Shown: positions 1-8,029 of the stretch, one piece after another | Numbering within the stretch: the first letter of the stretch is position 1 | How the letters are laid out: each line of letters opens with the position of its first letter | DNA from: an uncultured Oribacterium sp. | GTDB taxonomy: Bacteria > Bacillota > Clostridia > Lachnospirales > Lachnospiraceae | Assembly: GCA_900770445.1 (NCBI GenBank) | Contig: CAAGKO010000045.1 | Location: 1 to 61,859 of the forward strand | Length of the DNA: 61,859 nucleotides | Reading direction: 5' to 3' | Position numbers and translations under genes: made by a program | The notes under the pieces: model-generated | What the model was told of the DNA's origin: nothing | Databases searched by the model: none | Seen by the model: the letters and a program-made list of their open reading frames with translations, nothing else

Positions 1-5
1 TAGCA

Positions 6-55
6 CCCTCTGCAACGCTGAGTTTTCATAAAGAAAACTCAGCGATTGCAGAGGG
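6..55. repeat. Long near-perfect hairpin
   Basis: An inverted repeat of about 20 bp per arm (CCCTCTGCA and GCTGAGTTTTC with their complements) surrounds a loop of about 5 nt. It lies downstream of the sigma factor gene, but no T-run follows on either strand, so a simple intrinsic terminator is doubtful. It may be a repeat element or a processing or stabilising hairpin. Confidence 0.6.
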
Positions 56-79
56 CCTAGTGCCGCTTAGGGTCCCCGG

Positions 80-145
80 CTTAGATTTCACCGGTCTCGG
101 AGTACTGTGCCTCTGTTGCCGGCCCTCCGGGTCCCCTGATGAAGT
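80..145. repeat. Imperfect palindrome sharing a loop with the 3384-3447 element
   Basis: The segment carries GAGTACTGTGCCTC between partly complementary arms, followed by CCCTCCGGG. The same loop and flank recur in the long palindrome at 3384-3447, so this is a dispersed intergenic repeat rather than a gene-specific site. Confidence 0.5.
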
Positions 146-151
146 ATCGGA

Positions 152-1075
152 TTACTCTCCGTTCATCGCGTTTCGGATCGTTTTGATCGCGTGCTGCTCG
201 CGCTGCCGGATCGCCTCCGGGCTCACGTGGTAGAGCTCGGCGATCTCCCGCAGGGTGTGGCGCTTCCCGTTAAAGAGACCGTAGCGAAGCACGAGGGTGT
301 TCCGCTCGTCCTCGCTGAGCTGATCCAGTGAATCATAGAGCTCCTGAATCTGCTGCTCATCGAGCACCTGGTCCTCGACATTGTCCGGCGATACGGCGAT
401 ATCGCCGAGCTCCGTCGCTTCGCCATCATCGTTTCCGACCTTCGTGTTCAGCGAGGTCTGGCGCAGCACCTCCTGATCGAGCTGCAGACAGCGCTCCACC
501 TCCTCGCGGCTCAGCCCGGAATCGCGCACGATGGCGGCGATCATGGCATCCCCCTCAAGGTGCTCGAGATCGTAGCGCTTCTTGATGGCCTGCACCTTCA
601 TGATCCGCTCGAACTGATGATTCGAGACCCGGATGTTGAAGCCGGTGTTGTAGATCTCCTTTAGGATGCTGTCGCGGATCCAGTAGGTCGCGTAGGTCGA
701 GAACTTCGCGCCCTTCGTCGGGTCGTAGCTGCGCGCGGCCGTCATCAGGCCAATGCTTCCGGAATTTACGAGATCATCGAGCCCGAGGGTGTGGTTGAAG
801 AGCTTTTCATACTTCTGTGCGGCGTGAATCACGAGTCCGCGGTTGCGCTCGAAGAGCTCCGTCTCCTCTGCCTGGGCGGACTGACCTGCCGCGGCCTTCG
901 CCTGAATCTCGGATACGAGGCGCAGATTCTGCTGCTCCTGTTCGTCCATGGGCGGAGAGCCTGCCGACTGTTCGGTCATATCGTTTACCTGCATGTCAGA
1001 AGCAGGCAGCGACTTCGGTGCTTCTGCTGTACCGGCGGCTGTATTCTTCTTATTTTCTTCAGATAATTCAGTCAA
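152..1075 (-). CDS. RpoD-like alternative sigma-70 factor
   Basis: This 307-residue protein directs RNA polymerase to promoters. Residues 1-65 are a polar, low-complexity leader with no region 1.1. Sigma region 2 follows at about 75-140, with the core-binding and -10 segment KFSTYATYWIRDSI. Region 3 lies at about 160-200. A C-terminal region 4 helix-turn-helix (SPEAIRQREQHAIKTI) follows LVLRYGL. The -10 reading segment has DSILKEI where housekeeping sigma-A has RQAITR, so I read it as an alternative or group-2 factor; its regulon is unknown. The start is a TTG with AAAGGA 5 nt upstream; the first internal ATG (residue 28) has no such site. It follows the phosphatase gene by 15 nt and is probably cotranscribed with it. 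Confidence 0.85.
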   Translation of the reverse strand: MTELSEENKKNTAAGTAEAPKSLPASDMQVNDMTEQSAGSPPMDEQEQQNLRLVSEIQAKAAAGQSAQAEETELFERNRGLVIHAAQKYEKLFNHTLGLDDLVNSGSIGLMTAARSYDPTKGAKFSTYATYWIRDSILKEIYNTGFNIRVSNHQFERIMKVQAIKKRYDLEHLEGDAMIAAIVRDSGLSREEVERCLQLDQEVLRQTSLNTKVGNDDGEATELGDIAVSPDNVEDQVLDEQQIQELYDSLDQLSEDERNTLVLRYGLFNGKRHTLREIAELYHVSPEAIRQREQHAIKTIRNAMNGE

Positions 1076-1090
1076 TGGCGTCCTTTCTTT

Positions 1091-1639
1091 CTATGGCATG
1101 ATGAAGATCTGCTCTTCTGCATTGCCCTGGGTGAAGGTTTCGAAGCCTTCGTTTGACATCGGCCGGAAATAACTCGTGATCATGCGGCAGATCCCGTTAT
1201 GCGTCACGAGGAGGATGGTTTCCCCGTCGTGCTCGCGACGCAGCTTACGGAGATATGGGTAGATGCGGGCAGCGATGTCGAGGAAGGATTCCCCCTCCGG
1301 ATAACGCGTGAAGTAGCGATGCTTTTCCGTCTGGTACGCTTCGGAATTCCGAAGCAGTCCCTCGCAGGTACCGAAGTTCATCTCGATGAGCTCGGCGGCT
1401 TCCACCGGGGCAGGTGTGCCCGTGCCCTTCTGTGCGGCGACGATCTGTGCCGCCGTCTCCTTCGCCCGGCTGAGCGGTGAGCAGTAGACATGATCGAAGT
1501 GCACGTCAGCGAGCTTCGTACCGAGCGTCTGTGCCTGTGCGATACCATGCTCGTTCAGCGGGATGTCCGTCCGGCCCAGCACCTTGTTTTCCTGATTCCA
1601 CAGTGTTTCACCATGGCGTACGAGATAAAGTTTCAGCAT
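1091..1639 (-). CDS. Histidine phosphatase family protein
   Basis: This 182-residue cytoplasmic protein belongs to the phosphoglycerate mutase-like superfamily. The catalytic LVRHGET motif, with the phospho-accepting His, is at residues 6-12. The second core motif SPLSRAKETA is at about 57-66, and the second catalytic His is in LLVTHNGICR near 145. The length fits small alpha-ribazole or broad-specificity phosphatases. The substrate cannot be told, and no cobalamin genes are nearby. GAGGAGG lies 5 nt before the ATG. The stop is TAG. The sigma factor gene follows after 15 nt. A paralogue lies at 17861-18409. Confidence 0.88.
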   Translation of the reverse strand: MLKLYLVRHGETLWNQENKVLGRTDIPLNEHGIAQAQTLGTKLADVHFDHVYCSPLSRAKETAAQIVAAQKGTGTPAPVEAAELIEMNFGTCEGLLRNSEAYQTEKHRYFTRYPEGESFLDIAARIYPYLRKLRREHDGETILLVTHNGICRMITSYFRPMSNEGFETFTQGNAEEQIFIMP

Positions 1640-1710
1640 CCTACCCTCCTCTTCTGCAGCACATCGTCCGATCGACCCGTGTCTGCGATCACATATCTTT
1701 TAGAATCAAA

Positions 1711-1762
1711 GATCGGAGCCGGTTCGCGTCCGGGGCGTTCTGCCCCTCGTCCGGCTCCGATC
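1711..1762 (-). terminator. Hairpin downstream of the SseB-like gene
   Basis: The 12-bp arms GATCGGAGCCGG and its complement enclose a second GC-rich palindrome. It sits just after the stop at 1774. Only a short TTT follows on the minus strand, so termination is likely but the hairpin is not textbook. Confidence 0.5.
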
Positions 1763-1773
1763 GTTCATTTATC

Positions 1774-3225
1774 TTAGGCCTTTGCGCCCGTGCCCTGTGC
1801 CGGGGTCTGCCCCGGGTTCGGGTTCTTCTGGCGCTCGATCACCATCGCCTGTCCCTGCGGGTTGATGATGAAGCCGTCATAATTTCCCATGAAGCGGGAA
1901 ATCGTCTGGAAGTCCGCACGTGTCGGACGGAAACCGCTGTTCGCAAACTTCTTCGAGAACTCGAAGATATCCGTGTAGACCGGCATGAAGTTCTTTCCGT
2001 TCAGTGTCACCATCGGAAGCTGTACACGATGGTTCTTCTTCGCAGCTTCCGCGGACTCTGTGGCGGCATCGGTCGTTTCCGCCATGCCATCATGCGTCGG
2101 GGTCGCCGTCTGCTCTGCTGAAGCGCCATTGGCTGTCTGGTCGCCTGCATTGGCAGTATCCTCGTCGAGGTTACGGAACGGCAGGAGGTAGGTGCCCTTC
2201 GGCACGAGCTTCATGACACTGTTAAACTTCGCCTGCAGCAGCTCCTTCCGCTTCCCGTACTGTACCGGCCAGCGGAGCTCGCCGACGTAATCGGTGAGGG
2301 CGAAGGAAATCGCCGGGTTGTATGGTGGAATCTTCTCCGGGTCCTCGTTGATGTAGAACGGTGCAGAGATCTCGGAACGGCGCAGGAAGCCCTTGTACCA
2401 GCCGTTGTCGATGACGATATTCTCGGCTCCGAGGAAGAAGAGATAATCGAAAATCTTCATCTGGATCTTACCGTCGTGCTGCGCCGGCTCTGCGGCCATG
2501 CCCGGCACCTCGATGATCTTCACGGAACGCATCTGCTCGGCATAGAGCTTCGCGGCGATCTCGGCATGCTCCTTCTCGAGGTACATGAGGACGAAGCTGC
2601 CGTCGAGCAGCGGATAGCCGGTGCGTGCATCATAGAGCACGTAGATCTTCTCCTGCGCACGGACCATGTCGAGGAAGTGATTACGGATCACCTGACGGTT
2701 CTGATCGTAGTTGTCGAGCGGGTGCTGCTTATGGGCGATGAGAAGCGCCGCCTCGAGGAACAGTGTCTCCTGAAGGTTCAGATCCTTCAGCATATCCGGC
2801 TTCAGTGTCGGCTCATATACGAGCGCGCCCACCTCGTCCTTCCGCTCCGGTGTCAGCGGATCTGAAAGAATCGTCGGCTGCGGCTGCGCAGTGGCTGGTG
2901 CAGCCGCGGAATTCTCGCCCTGTGCGGCGGCATCGGCATTTCCTGCATTTGCGCTGTTCGCAGCAGCTGCCGCAGTATCACTGCCCGCGGCTGTGTTTGC
3001 GCCTGCCGCGGCTGCAGCTGTCGCCGCTGCGCCCGGTGTCGCCGCCGGCGTATCGCCCGGCTTCTTCACGAACATATTGATCGGTGTGATCACCGGCCAG
3101 TGCATCTCCGGATGGTCCGCACGCTGACGCGCCACCGCCTCATCATGCTGCTCCTGCTTCTGCTCCTCTATCTTCTGCTCGGCCTCCGCCTTCCGCTTAC
3201 TTCCAAAAAAATCAAATAATGCCAT
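1774..3225 (-). CDS. SseB-like domain protein
   Basis: This is a predicted cytoplasmic protein of 483 residues. A charged N-terminus (MALFDFFGSKRKAEAEQ) is followed by a low-complexity Ala/Gly/Asn/Thr linker at about 65-125. A conserved-looking folded part follows, ending in GKNFMPVYTDIFEFSKKF. The PVYTD segment resembles the PvFTs signature of SseB (enhanced serine sensitivity) domains, so this is a weak family call; the biochemical role is unknown. I chose the ATG at 3225 because AGGAG lies 8 nt upstream; a GTG six codons earlier is also open. A TATAAT-like -10 lies at 3304-3309. It appears monocistronic. Confidence 0.55.
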   Translation of the reverse strand: MALFDFFGSKRKAEAEQKIEEQKQEQHDEAVARQRADHPEMHWPVITPINMFVKKPGDTPAATPGAAATAAAAAGANTAAGSDTAAAAANSANAGNADAAAQGENSAAAPATAQPQPTILSDPLTPERKDEVGALVYEPTLKPDMLKDLNLQETLFLEAALLIAHKQHPLDNYDQNRQVIRNHFLDMVRAQEKIYVLYDARTGYPLLDGSFVLMYLEKEHAEIAAKLYAEQMRSVKIIEVPGMAAEPAQHDGKIQMKIFDYLFFLGAENIVIDNGWYKGFLRRSEISAPFYINEDPEKIPPYNPAISFALTDYVGELRWPVQYGKRKELLQAKFNSVMKLVPKGTYLLPFRNLDEDTANAGDQTANGASAEQTATPTHDGMAETTDAATESAEAAKKNHRVQLPMVTLNGKNFMPVYTDIFEFSKKFANSGFRPTRADFQTISRFMGNYDGFIINPQGQAMVIERQKNPNPGQTPAQGTGAKA

Positions 3226-3311
3226 GTCTCTTCTCCTGACCACGATGATCCGAACTCATGATTTCATCGCTAATAGATATCAAAAAATATCGCACAACTA
3301 TTAATTATACC

Positions 3312-3338
3312 AAAAAAAGAACAGGCATGCACCTGTTT
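3312..3338 (-). terminator. Intrinsic terminator after the HAD phosphatase gene
   Basis: On the minus strand the palindrome ACAGGTGCATGCCTGT is followed by CTTTTTTT. It ends transcription of the gene at 3456-4277 before the SseB-like promoter. Confidence 0.8.
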
Positions 3339-3383
3339 CATGGGGATACTTCAGTTTTAGTTCGAGCAGTGGATAACAGTTCA

Positions 3384-3447
3384 GGCAGGGAACCCAGAGG
3401 GTGACAACGGAGTACTGTGCCTCCGTTGTCACCCCTCCGGGCCCCGC
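3384..3447. repeat. Long intergenic palindrome
   Basis: Nested complementary arms (AGGCGGGG, CCCGGAGGG, GTGACAACGGAG) close on the loop GCACAGTA, giving roughly 30 imperfect base pairs. The loop and inner arms are shared with 80-145. The outer edge contains TAACAGTTCAGGCAGG, found again near 61565. Confidence 0.6.
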
Positions 3448-3455
3448 CTAAACGA

Positions 3456-4277
3456 TTACAGCAGCCCGAGCTGCTCCATCGCATAGAAGATCCCATCCTC
3501 CTCGACCCGCTTCGTGATGAACGGATGATACGCCTCAAGCACCGGATCATGCTGCCCCATCGCGACCGGATGGCCGACGACCCGGAACATCTCCTCGTCG
3601 TTCGAGCTGTCGCCGAAGCCGTACGCATCCGCCCTCGTCAGATGAAGATAATCGAGGATGCGATCGACCGCTGCGCCCTTTCCGTGCCCGATCGGCACAT
3701 TCTCATAGAAGCCATGTCCGCGGTCAATGATGCTGAACTCTGCGCCGAATGCCTCCCGGAAGCCCTCCATATCCGAAGGATGTCCGGACTCGGCACCATC
3801 ATCGGTCTCGATGCAGAACTTCGAGATCTCGTACTCCCCGTTGTACGGCGTCGGATCGATGCCGTCTTCCATGTCGATGAAGTGTGCGAGGTGCTCATAG
3901 AGCGCCTGATATCTCGGATGGTCCCGGAGCAGCTTCTCTGACGGCTGACAGTGCCAGCCATGTCGCCCCTCGAGGTGCACGAGGATGCCATAGCGGTCGG
4001 ATGCTTCCTTGATACGCTGCTTCATCTCCTCCGAAAGCTTCTTATAATAAACAGACTTGCCTTCGTAGATCAGCTCGGTACCACAGCCGCAGAGGAAACC
4101 GTCGACCTCGACCATCTCCATGATGCGCTTCAGCATCCCGGCCGTACGGCCCGAATTGATGAAGACCTTATTTCCCTTTTCCCGCGTGCGCCGCAGCGCC
4201 TCCTGCGCGCTCGCCGGGATTTCGTGCTTTACTTCATCGATCAATGTGCCATCCACATCAAAAAACAGTGCTTTCAT
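3456..4277 (-). CDS. HAD superfamily (Cof-type) phosphatase
   Basis: This 273-residue protein has all four haloacid dehalogenase motifs: FFDVDGTLID near the N-terminus (nucleophile Asp and acid/base Asp), NSGRT (motif II), GKGAAVDRIL (motif III Lys) and GFGDSSNDEEMF (motif IV metal ligands). The long insert between II and III is the C2-type cap of the Cof/IIB subfamily, whose members dephosphorylate sugar phosphates and cofactor precursors. The exact substrate is unknown. The ATG at 4277 has GAGG 5 nt upstream and places motif I at the usual position; the nine codons before it are probably untranslated. Confidence 0.85.
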   Translation of the reverse strand: MKALFFDVDGTLIDEVKHEIPASAQEALRRTREKGNKVFINSGRTAGMLKRIMEMVEVDGFLCGCGTELIYEGKSVYYKKLSEEMKQRIKEASDRYGILVHLEGRHGWHCQPSEKLLRDHPRYQALYEHLAHFIDMEDGIDPTPYNGEYEISKFCIETDDGAESGHPSDMEGFREAFGAEFSIIDRGHGFYENVPIGHGKGAAVDRILDYLHLTRADAYGFGDSSNDEEMFRVVGHPVAMGQHDPVLEAYHPFITKRVEEDGIFYAMEQLGLL

Positions 4278-4306
4278 ATATACCTCATCAGGATCTCTAC
4301 GCATCG

Positions 4307-4387
4307 TAAGAACTTCGTAAGGGGGTCAGCCCCCCCTTGCGAAATTCTTAAGGATCAGAAAAGCGCCGGCATGAGCCGACGCTTTTC
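4307..4387 (-). terminator. Tandem hairpins after ribU
   Basis: Two stem-loops lie between the ribU stop and the HAD gene. One at 4358-4387 has arms GAAAAGCG and CGCTTTTC around CGGC and GCCG. One at 4307-4350 has arms AAGAA, TTCG, AAGGGGG and their complements. The first reads as the ribU terminator on the minus strand, with a short T-run inside the stem. Confidence 0.6.
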
Positions 4388-4425
4388 AGGTTTCACTACG
4401 CATCTCGTAGTTTCAGATATCGCCA

Positions 4426-5016
4426 TCACTTTCTTCCGTGAAGAATCGGACTGATATAAGGATATACAACAAATGTAATCACTACGTCAAGCAGTCCCTT
4501 CACGATCGTAAACGGAAGGTTGAAGCAGAGGAGGCACTGAAGGATGCTCTTCATCGATGGGATGAGTGCCTGGTAGGCTGCGAGGATAACCTCCTCCGGC
4601 ATGAAGTTGTAGTATACCGGATACACAACGAAGTAGTTCGAAGGAACGGATACAAGACCCATGACCAGCGCACCGACGAGGGAACCGATGAGCGCGCCCT
4701 GCTTCGTCTTCTTGTGCTGGTAGATGCCACCGGCCACCGCGGTCATCACGGCACCGAGGATGAAGTTCGAGATCTCACCGACACCGAAGCTCTGGGAAGC
4801 CATCGAGTGCAGGAGGTTCTTGATGAGCTCGATCAGGACACCGGCGACCGGACCATACGCGAAGGCACCGATCAGGGCCGGCAGATCCGAGAAGTCAAAC
4901 TTGATAAAGGTCGGCATGAACATCGGGACCGGGATCTCGATGAGCTGAAGCACGAAGGCAATCGCGGACAGGATGCCGACCGCGGCGATGTAACGGGTGT
5001 TTTTTACGTCTTTCAT
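4426..5016 (-). CDS. ribU: ECF transporter riboflavin S component
   Basis: This 196-residue integral membrane protein has about six hydrophobic helices. It binds flavin and works with the shared ECF ATPases and T protein, which are not in this window. The sequence GILSAIAFVLQLIEIPVP, the FDFSDLPALIGAFAYGP segment and the LIELIKNLLH stretch are typical of RibU. The specificity is strongly supported by the FMN riboswitch immediately upstream with its own terminator. The ATG at 5016 has GGAGGAG 7 nt upstream; an in-frame ATG six codons earlier overlaps that site and is unlikely. Expression should fall when FMN is plentiful. Confidence 0.93.
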   Translation of the reverse strand: MKDVKNTRYIAAVGILSAIAFVLQLIEIPVPMFMPTFIKFDFSDLPALIGAFAYGPVAGVLIELIKNLLHSMASQSFGVGEISNFILGAVMTAVAGGIYQHKKTKQGALIGSLVGALVMGLVSVPSNYFVVYPVYYNFMPEEVILAAYQALIPSMKSILQCLLCFNLPFTIVKGLLDVVITFVVYPYISPILHGRK

Positions 5017-5175
5017 GATGTTTCTCCTCCACATTTCGTGTACTGCGTTTCTTCCGGCACGCCGGGACTGCGTCCGGCAGGCCCGCTTCCCATGCAGGAA
5101 GCCACGCGTGATTCTTCAAGTGAGTAAGGAGGCGACGTAAGATCGCTGCGTCCGTCGGGATCAACCGCTGTCAGC

Positions 5176-5206
5176 AAAAAAAGTCCCTGAGCATACACTC
5201 AGGGAC
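5176..5206 (-). terminator. Riboswitch-controlled terminator
   Basis: On the minus strand GTCCCTGAGTGTATGCTCAGGGAC forms a 10-bp stem followed by seven T residues. It lies between the FMN aptamer and ribU, as expected for transcriptional attenuation. An untranslated stretch of about 160 nt separates it from the ribU start. Confidence 0.88.
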
Positions 5207-5230
5207 AGAGATATCGTCATCACTACACTC

Positions 5231-5342
5231 TTCTTCCATCCAGACTATACTGTTGGTACCGGAGTTTCACCGATTCAGCCTGCCCGGATGAGCAGGGTCG
5301 CGGACTTTACCGCCAGTGAGGAATCGCACCTCGCCCTGAAGA
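5231..5342 (-). promoter_or_regulatory. FMN riboswitch (RFN element)
   Basis: Read on the minus strand, the segment starts AGGGCGAGGTGCGATTCCTC, continues with ACTGGCGGTAAAGTCCGCGA and GAATCGGTGAAACTCCGG, and ends TATAGTCTGGATGGAAGAAG. These are the conserved blocks of the RFN aptamer in the correct order. FMN binding should favour the downstream terminator at 5176-5206 and switch off ribU. Confidence 0.95.
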
Positions 5343-5363
5343 ACTATTTTTGATTACGTCTAC

Positions 5364-5392
5364 ATTCTAGCGAATGCCACCGCGATGCGCAA
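5364..5392 (-). promoter_or_regulatory. Promoter of the riboswitch-ribU transcript
   Basis: On the minus strand TTGCGC and TAGAAT are separated by 17 bp and sit about 20 nt before the aptamer. Confidence 0.65.
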
Positions 5393-5406
5393 GTCCTTTT
5401 TCTGGG

Positions 5407-5422
5407 GGCCAATGTCTACATC
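5407..5422 (+). repeat. GGCCAATGT-type dispersed motif, copy 1
   Basis: The sequence GGCCAATGTCTACATC recurs with small changes at 20020, 30357, 43687 and, in part, 56949, always between genes. Its function is unknown. Confidence 0.4.
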
Positions 5423-5512
5423 CTGCACCGTCCGCCTGCTGCTGACACAGGCGCTTATTTAAATAGCACAACTTTTTTTTACTTACTAAAGCCAGTTTCG
5501 TACATAAAGAGA

Positions 5513-5541
5513 TTTACGAAAAATTTGCTCTATGCTATAGT
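5513..5541 (+). promoter_or_regulatory. Promoter of the flavinylated reductase gene
   Basis: TTTACG and TATAGT are separated by 17 bp, about 120 nt before the start codon at 5664. The rest of 5343-5663 holds only the divergent ribU promoter and the short repeat at 5407. Confidence 0.5.
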
Positions 5542-5663
5542 AGTCCACGCCAATGACAAAAAAATATCAAAAGGGGTCGGATGCGCGCATCTATGCCGCT
5601 CCGCTACGTAAAGGCTCCTGTGTCAAGTGGAAGCATTGGCAGAAACAGAGAGAGGAAAAAGAC

Positions 5664-7652
5664 ATGAAAAAAATGAATCTGGTGCTTGGATTCGCAGCAG
5701 CTGCCAGCCTTCTGGTGACAGCGTGTGGTTCCAGCAAGACCGAGACGACGGCAGCTGCGACAGAGGCAGCGACCACCGCTGCTGCGACAGAGGCAGCAGG
5801 CGAGATTCCTGCAGACGCTGTGACCGCGACCGGTACAGCGAAGGGAAACAACGGTGACGTAACGGTAGAGGTTACCATGACGAAGGATAAGCTCTACAAG
5901 ATCGAGGTTACCGACCAGCAGGAGACCGAGGGTATCGGTGATAAGGCCATCGCTGAGCTTCCATCCGCAATGATCGAGAACAACAGCGTAAAGGTAGACG
6001 CCGTTTCCGGTGCGACCAATACATCCAACGCCATCATCGAGGCTGTAAAGGCAGCGATCAAGAGCGCTGGTTTCGATCCGGCTGATTTCGAGAACGAGAT
6101 CGGCGCTGCTGCGAAGGCAGAGGATCAGACACTCGATGCAGACGTCGTTATCGTCGGTGCCGGCGGTGCAGGTATGACGGCAGCAATCGAGGCAGCAGAC
6201 GCTGGTAAGACCGTTGTGCTCGTAGAGTCCCAGGCGATGGTCGGCGGTAACTCCGTACGTGCAACCGGTGGTCTCAATGCTGCGAAGACCAAGTGGCAGG
6301 ATGAGAACGAGTTCGGTGAGGATGCCGGTGTAGAGGCGAAGCTCGCAACTGCGAAGGAGAAGTACGCAGATAACGCGGACATCACCGCACTTGCAGAGAC
6401 CGTCGAGAAGCAGTACGCAGATTATCAGGCAAACCCGACCGGTTACTTCGATTCTGTAGAGCTCTTCGAGCTGGACACCATGATCGGTGGCAAGGGCTTA
6501 AACAATTTCGAGCTCGTAAAGACCCTCTGCAGTGAGTCTGCAGATGCGATCGACTGGCTCGATACCATCGGCGCAGAGATGCACAACGTTGGTTCCTTCG
6601 GTGGTGCTTCCGTAAAGCGTATCCACCGTCCGGTCGATGAGAACGGCAAGACCCTCGCTGTCGGTGCTTACCTCATCCCGATCCTCGAGAAGAACATCGA
6701 AGATCGTGAGAACATCACTCTTCTTCTCGACACAACGGCTGACAAGATCCTCATGGATGGCGATCAGGCAGTTGGTATCCACGCAACCGGCAAGACCGGC
6801 AACAACGTAACGGTCAATGCACAGTCTGTTGTTCTGACATCCGGTGGTTTCGGTGCAAACCTTGCGATGGTTGAGCAGTACAAGCCGGAGCTCAAGGGCT
6901 TCATGACCACCAACGCACCTGGAATCCAGGGTCAGGGTATCGAGATGGCAACTGCGGTCGGTGCTGCTACCGTCGATATGGATCAGATCCAGATTCACCC
7001 GACCGTTCAGTATGACACTGCTGCACTCATCACCGAGGGTCTCCGTGGTGACGGTGCGATCCTCGTAAACGCCGAGGGTCAGCGTTTCATCGATGAGGTT
7101 GGTACACGTGACGTCGTATCTGCTGCAGAGATCGCACAGACCGACTCCTACTCATGGCTCGTTGTAGACCAGAAGATGGTAGACGCTTCTGCCGTTATCC
7201 AGGGCTACATCAAGAAGGGCTACACCGTAACCGGTGAGGATTACAAGTCACTCGCTGAGGCGATGGGCGTGGACGCTGCTGCTTTCGAGGAGACCATGAC
7301 AAAGTGGAACGGCTATGTCGCTGACAAGAAGGATCCGGACTTCAACCGTACCTCCTTCGCAAACCCGCTTGATACTGCTCCATACTATGCAATCAAGGTT
7401 ACCGCTGGTGTTCACCACACCATGGGTGGTGTGAAGATTAACACCTCCACCGAGGTTCTGAATGAGCAGGATGCTGTGATCCCAGGTCTCTATGCTGCCG
7501 GTGAGGTTACCGGAGGCGTACACGGTGCAAACCGTCTCGGCGGAAACGCTGTTGCAGACTTCACCGTATTCGGCCGTATCGCAGGTCAGAACGCCGCTGC
7601 CCATGCTGCTGGCACCGCTGAGACTCCAGCCGAGACCAAGGCTGCTGCATAA
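5664..7652 (+). CDS. Flavinylated FAD-dependent reductase lipoprotein (fumarate/urocanate reductase type)
   Basis: This 662-residue protein starts with a lipoprotein signal peptide (LLVTACGSS, lipidated Cys 21) and an Ala/Thr/Glu-rich linker. An FMN_bind domain follows at about 55-135, with the covalent FMN site DAVSGAT (Thr 118). The FAD_binding_2 flavoprotein domain begins with VVIVGAGGAGMTAA near 162 and ends GANRLGGNAVADFTVFGR. Known relatives reduce fumarate, urocanate, methacrylate or cinnamates at the outer membrane face, fed by a membrane electron donor. The acceptor here is not certain. The ATG at 5664 has GAGAGG upstream and leaves a proper signal peptide; 37 upstream in-frame codons lack features. 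ApbE at 55646 could flavinylate it. It is monocistronic, with a terminator at 7686. Confidence 0.88.
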   Translation: MKKMNLVLGFAAAASLLVTACGSSKTETTAAATEAATTAAATEAAGEIPADAVTATGTAKGNNGDVTVEVTMTKDKLYKIEVTDQQETEGIGDKAIAELPSAMIENNSVKVDAVSGATNTSNAIIEAVKAAIKSAGFDPADFENEIGAAAKAEDQTLDADVVIVGAGGAGMTAAIEAADAGKTVVLVESQAMVGGNSVRATGGLNAAKTKWQDENEFGEDAGVEAKLATAKEKYADNADITALAETVEKQYADYQANPTGYFDSVELFELDTMIGGKGLNNFELVKTLCSESADAIDWLDTIGAEMHNVGSFGGASVKRIHRPVDENGKTLAVGAYLIPILEKNIEDRENITLLLDTTADKILMDGDQAVGIHATGKTGNNVTVNAQSVVLTSGGFGANLAMVEQYKPELKGFMTTNAPGIQGQGIEMATAVGAATVDMDQIQIHPTVQYDTAALITEGLRGDGAILVNAEGQRFIDEVGTRDVVSAAEIAQTDSYSWLVVDQKMVDASAVIQGYIKKGYTVTGEDYKSLAEAMGVDAAAFEETMTKWNGYVADKKDPDFNRTSFANPLDTAPYYAIKVTAGVHHTMGGVKINTSTEVLNEQDAVIPGLYAAGEVTGGVHGANRLGGNAVADFTVFGRIAGQNAAAHAAGTAETPAETKAAA

Positions 7653-7685
7653 GGCAGAACACAAAATATGTAAACCGTCAGGTTT

Positions 7686-7721
7686 CAAAAAAGGCACTCT
7701 CCGCTCGGAGGGTGCCTTTTT
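7686..7721 (+). terminator. Terminator after the flavinylated reductase
   Basis: AAGGCACTCTCCGCTCGGAGGGTGCC forms a strong hairpin flanked by A-runs and T-runs, so it can act on both strands. Confidence 0.88.
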
Positions 7722-7752
7722 AAATCTGTATGTTTGAAAGACCGGGTGAAAT

Positions 7753-7781
7753 AAAAAAGACAGGTTCCAGAGAGAACTGTC
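7753..7781 (-). terminator. Second terminator, minus strand
   Basis: On the minus strand GACAGTTC and GAACCTGTC pair with one bulge, and TTTTTTATTT follows. No protein gene precedes it, which fits a non-coding transcript arriving from about 8023. Confidence 0.7.
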
Positions 7782-7817
7782 TTCATATCATTCTATTCTG
7801 GAAGGAATAAAAGCAAC

Positions 7818-8023
7818 GCAAAACCCCAGTACCAGGTCATCTTCACTAGTACTGGGGCCTCACTGATCATTCGGGCTTCTGTATCCCATCGGGCTACCCT
7901 CCCTTTTAATTTAGATGCAGATCTCGAATCATTGAAGCATCGCCTATGACTTTCTACCATCTGCACTACACTGAGTTAAGAATTGAATTGATGAAGCATC
8001 GCCATCGCATCTCTTCTTTTGTT
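7818..8023 (-). ncRNA. Candidate small non-coding RNA, family not recognised
   Basis: A consensus promoter (8030-8058) would start a transcript near 8023. It would end near 7818 at a hairpin with arms CCCCAGTAC/GTACTGGGG (7824-7857) followed by TTTTG, or at the stronger terminator 7753-7781. The body of about 205 nt has no long reading frame. It contains the 12-mer GGCGATGCTTCA twice (7933-7944 and 7992-8003, both minus strand), a GCAGAT/ATCTGC stem, and GGGAGG before a possible 9-codon ORF starting MGYRSPN. It does not match what I know of SRP RNA, RNase P, tmRNA or T-box leaders. A 6S-like or novel RNA are both possible. Confidence 0.55.
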
Positions 8024-8029
8024 GTCTTT

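Noticed and set aside
5553..5663. Earlier ATG for the flavinylated reductase
   Set aside because: It would add 37 charged residues before the lipoprotein signal peptide and has no ribosome site, whereas the ATG at 5664 has one.
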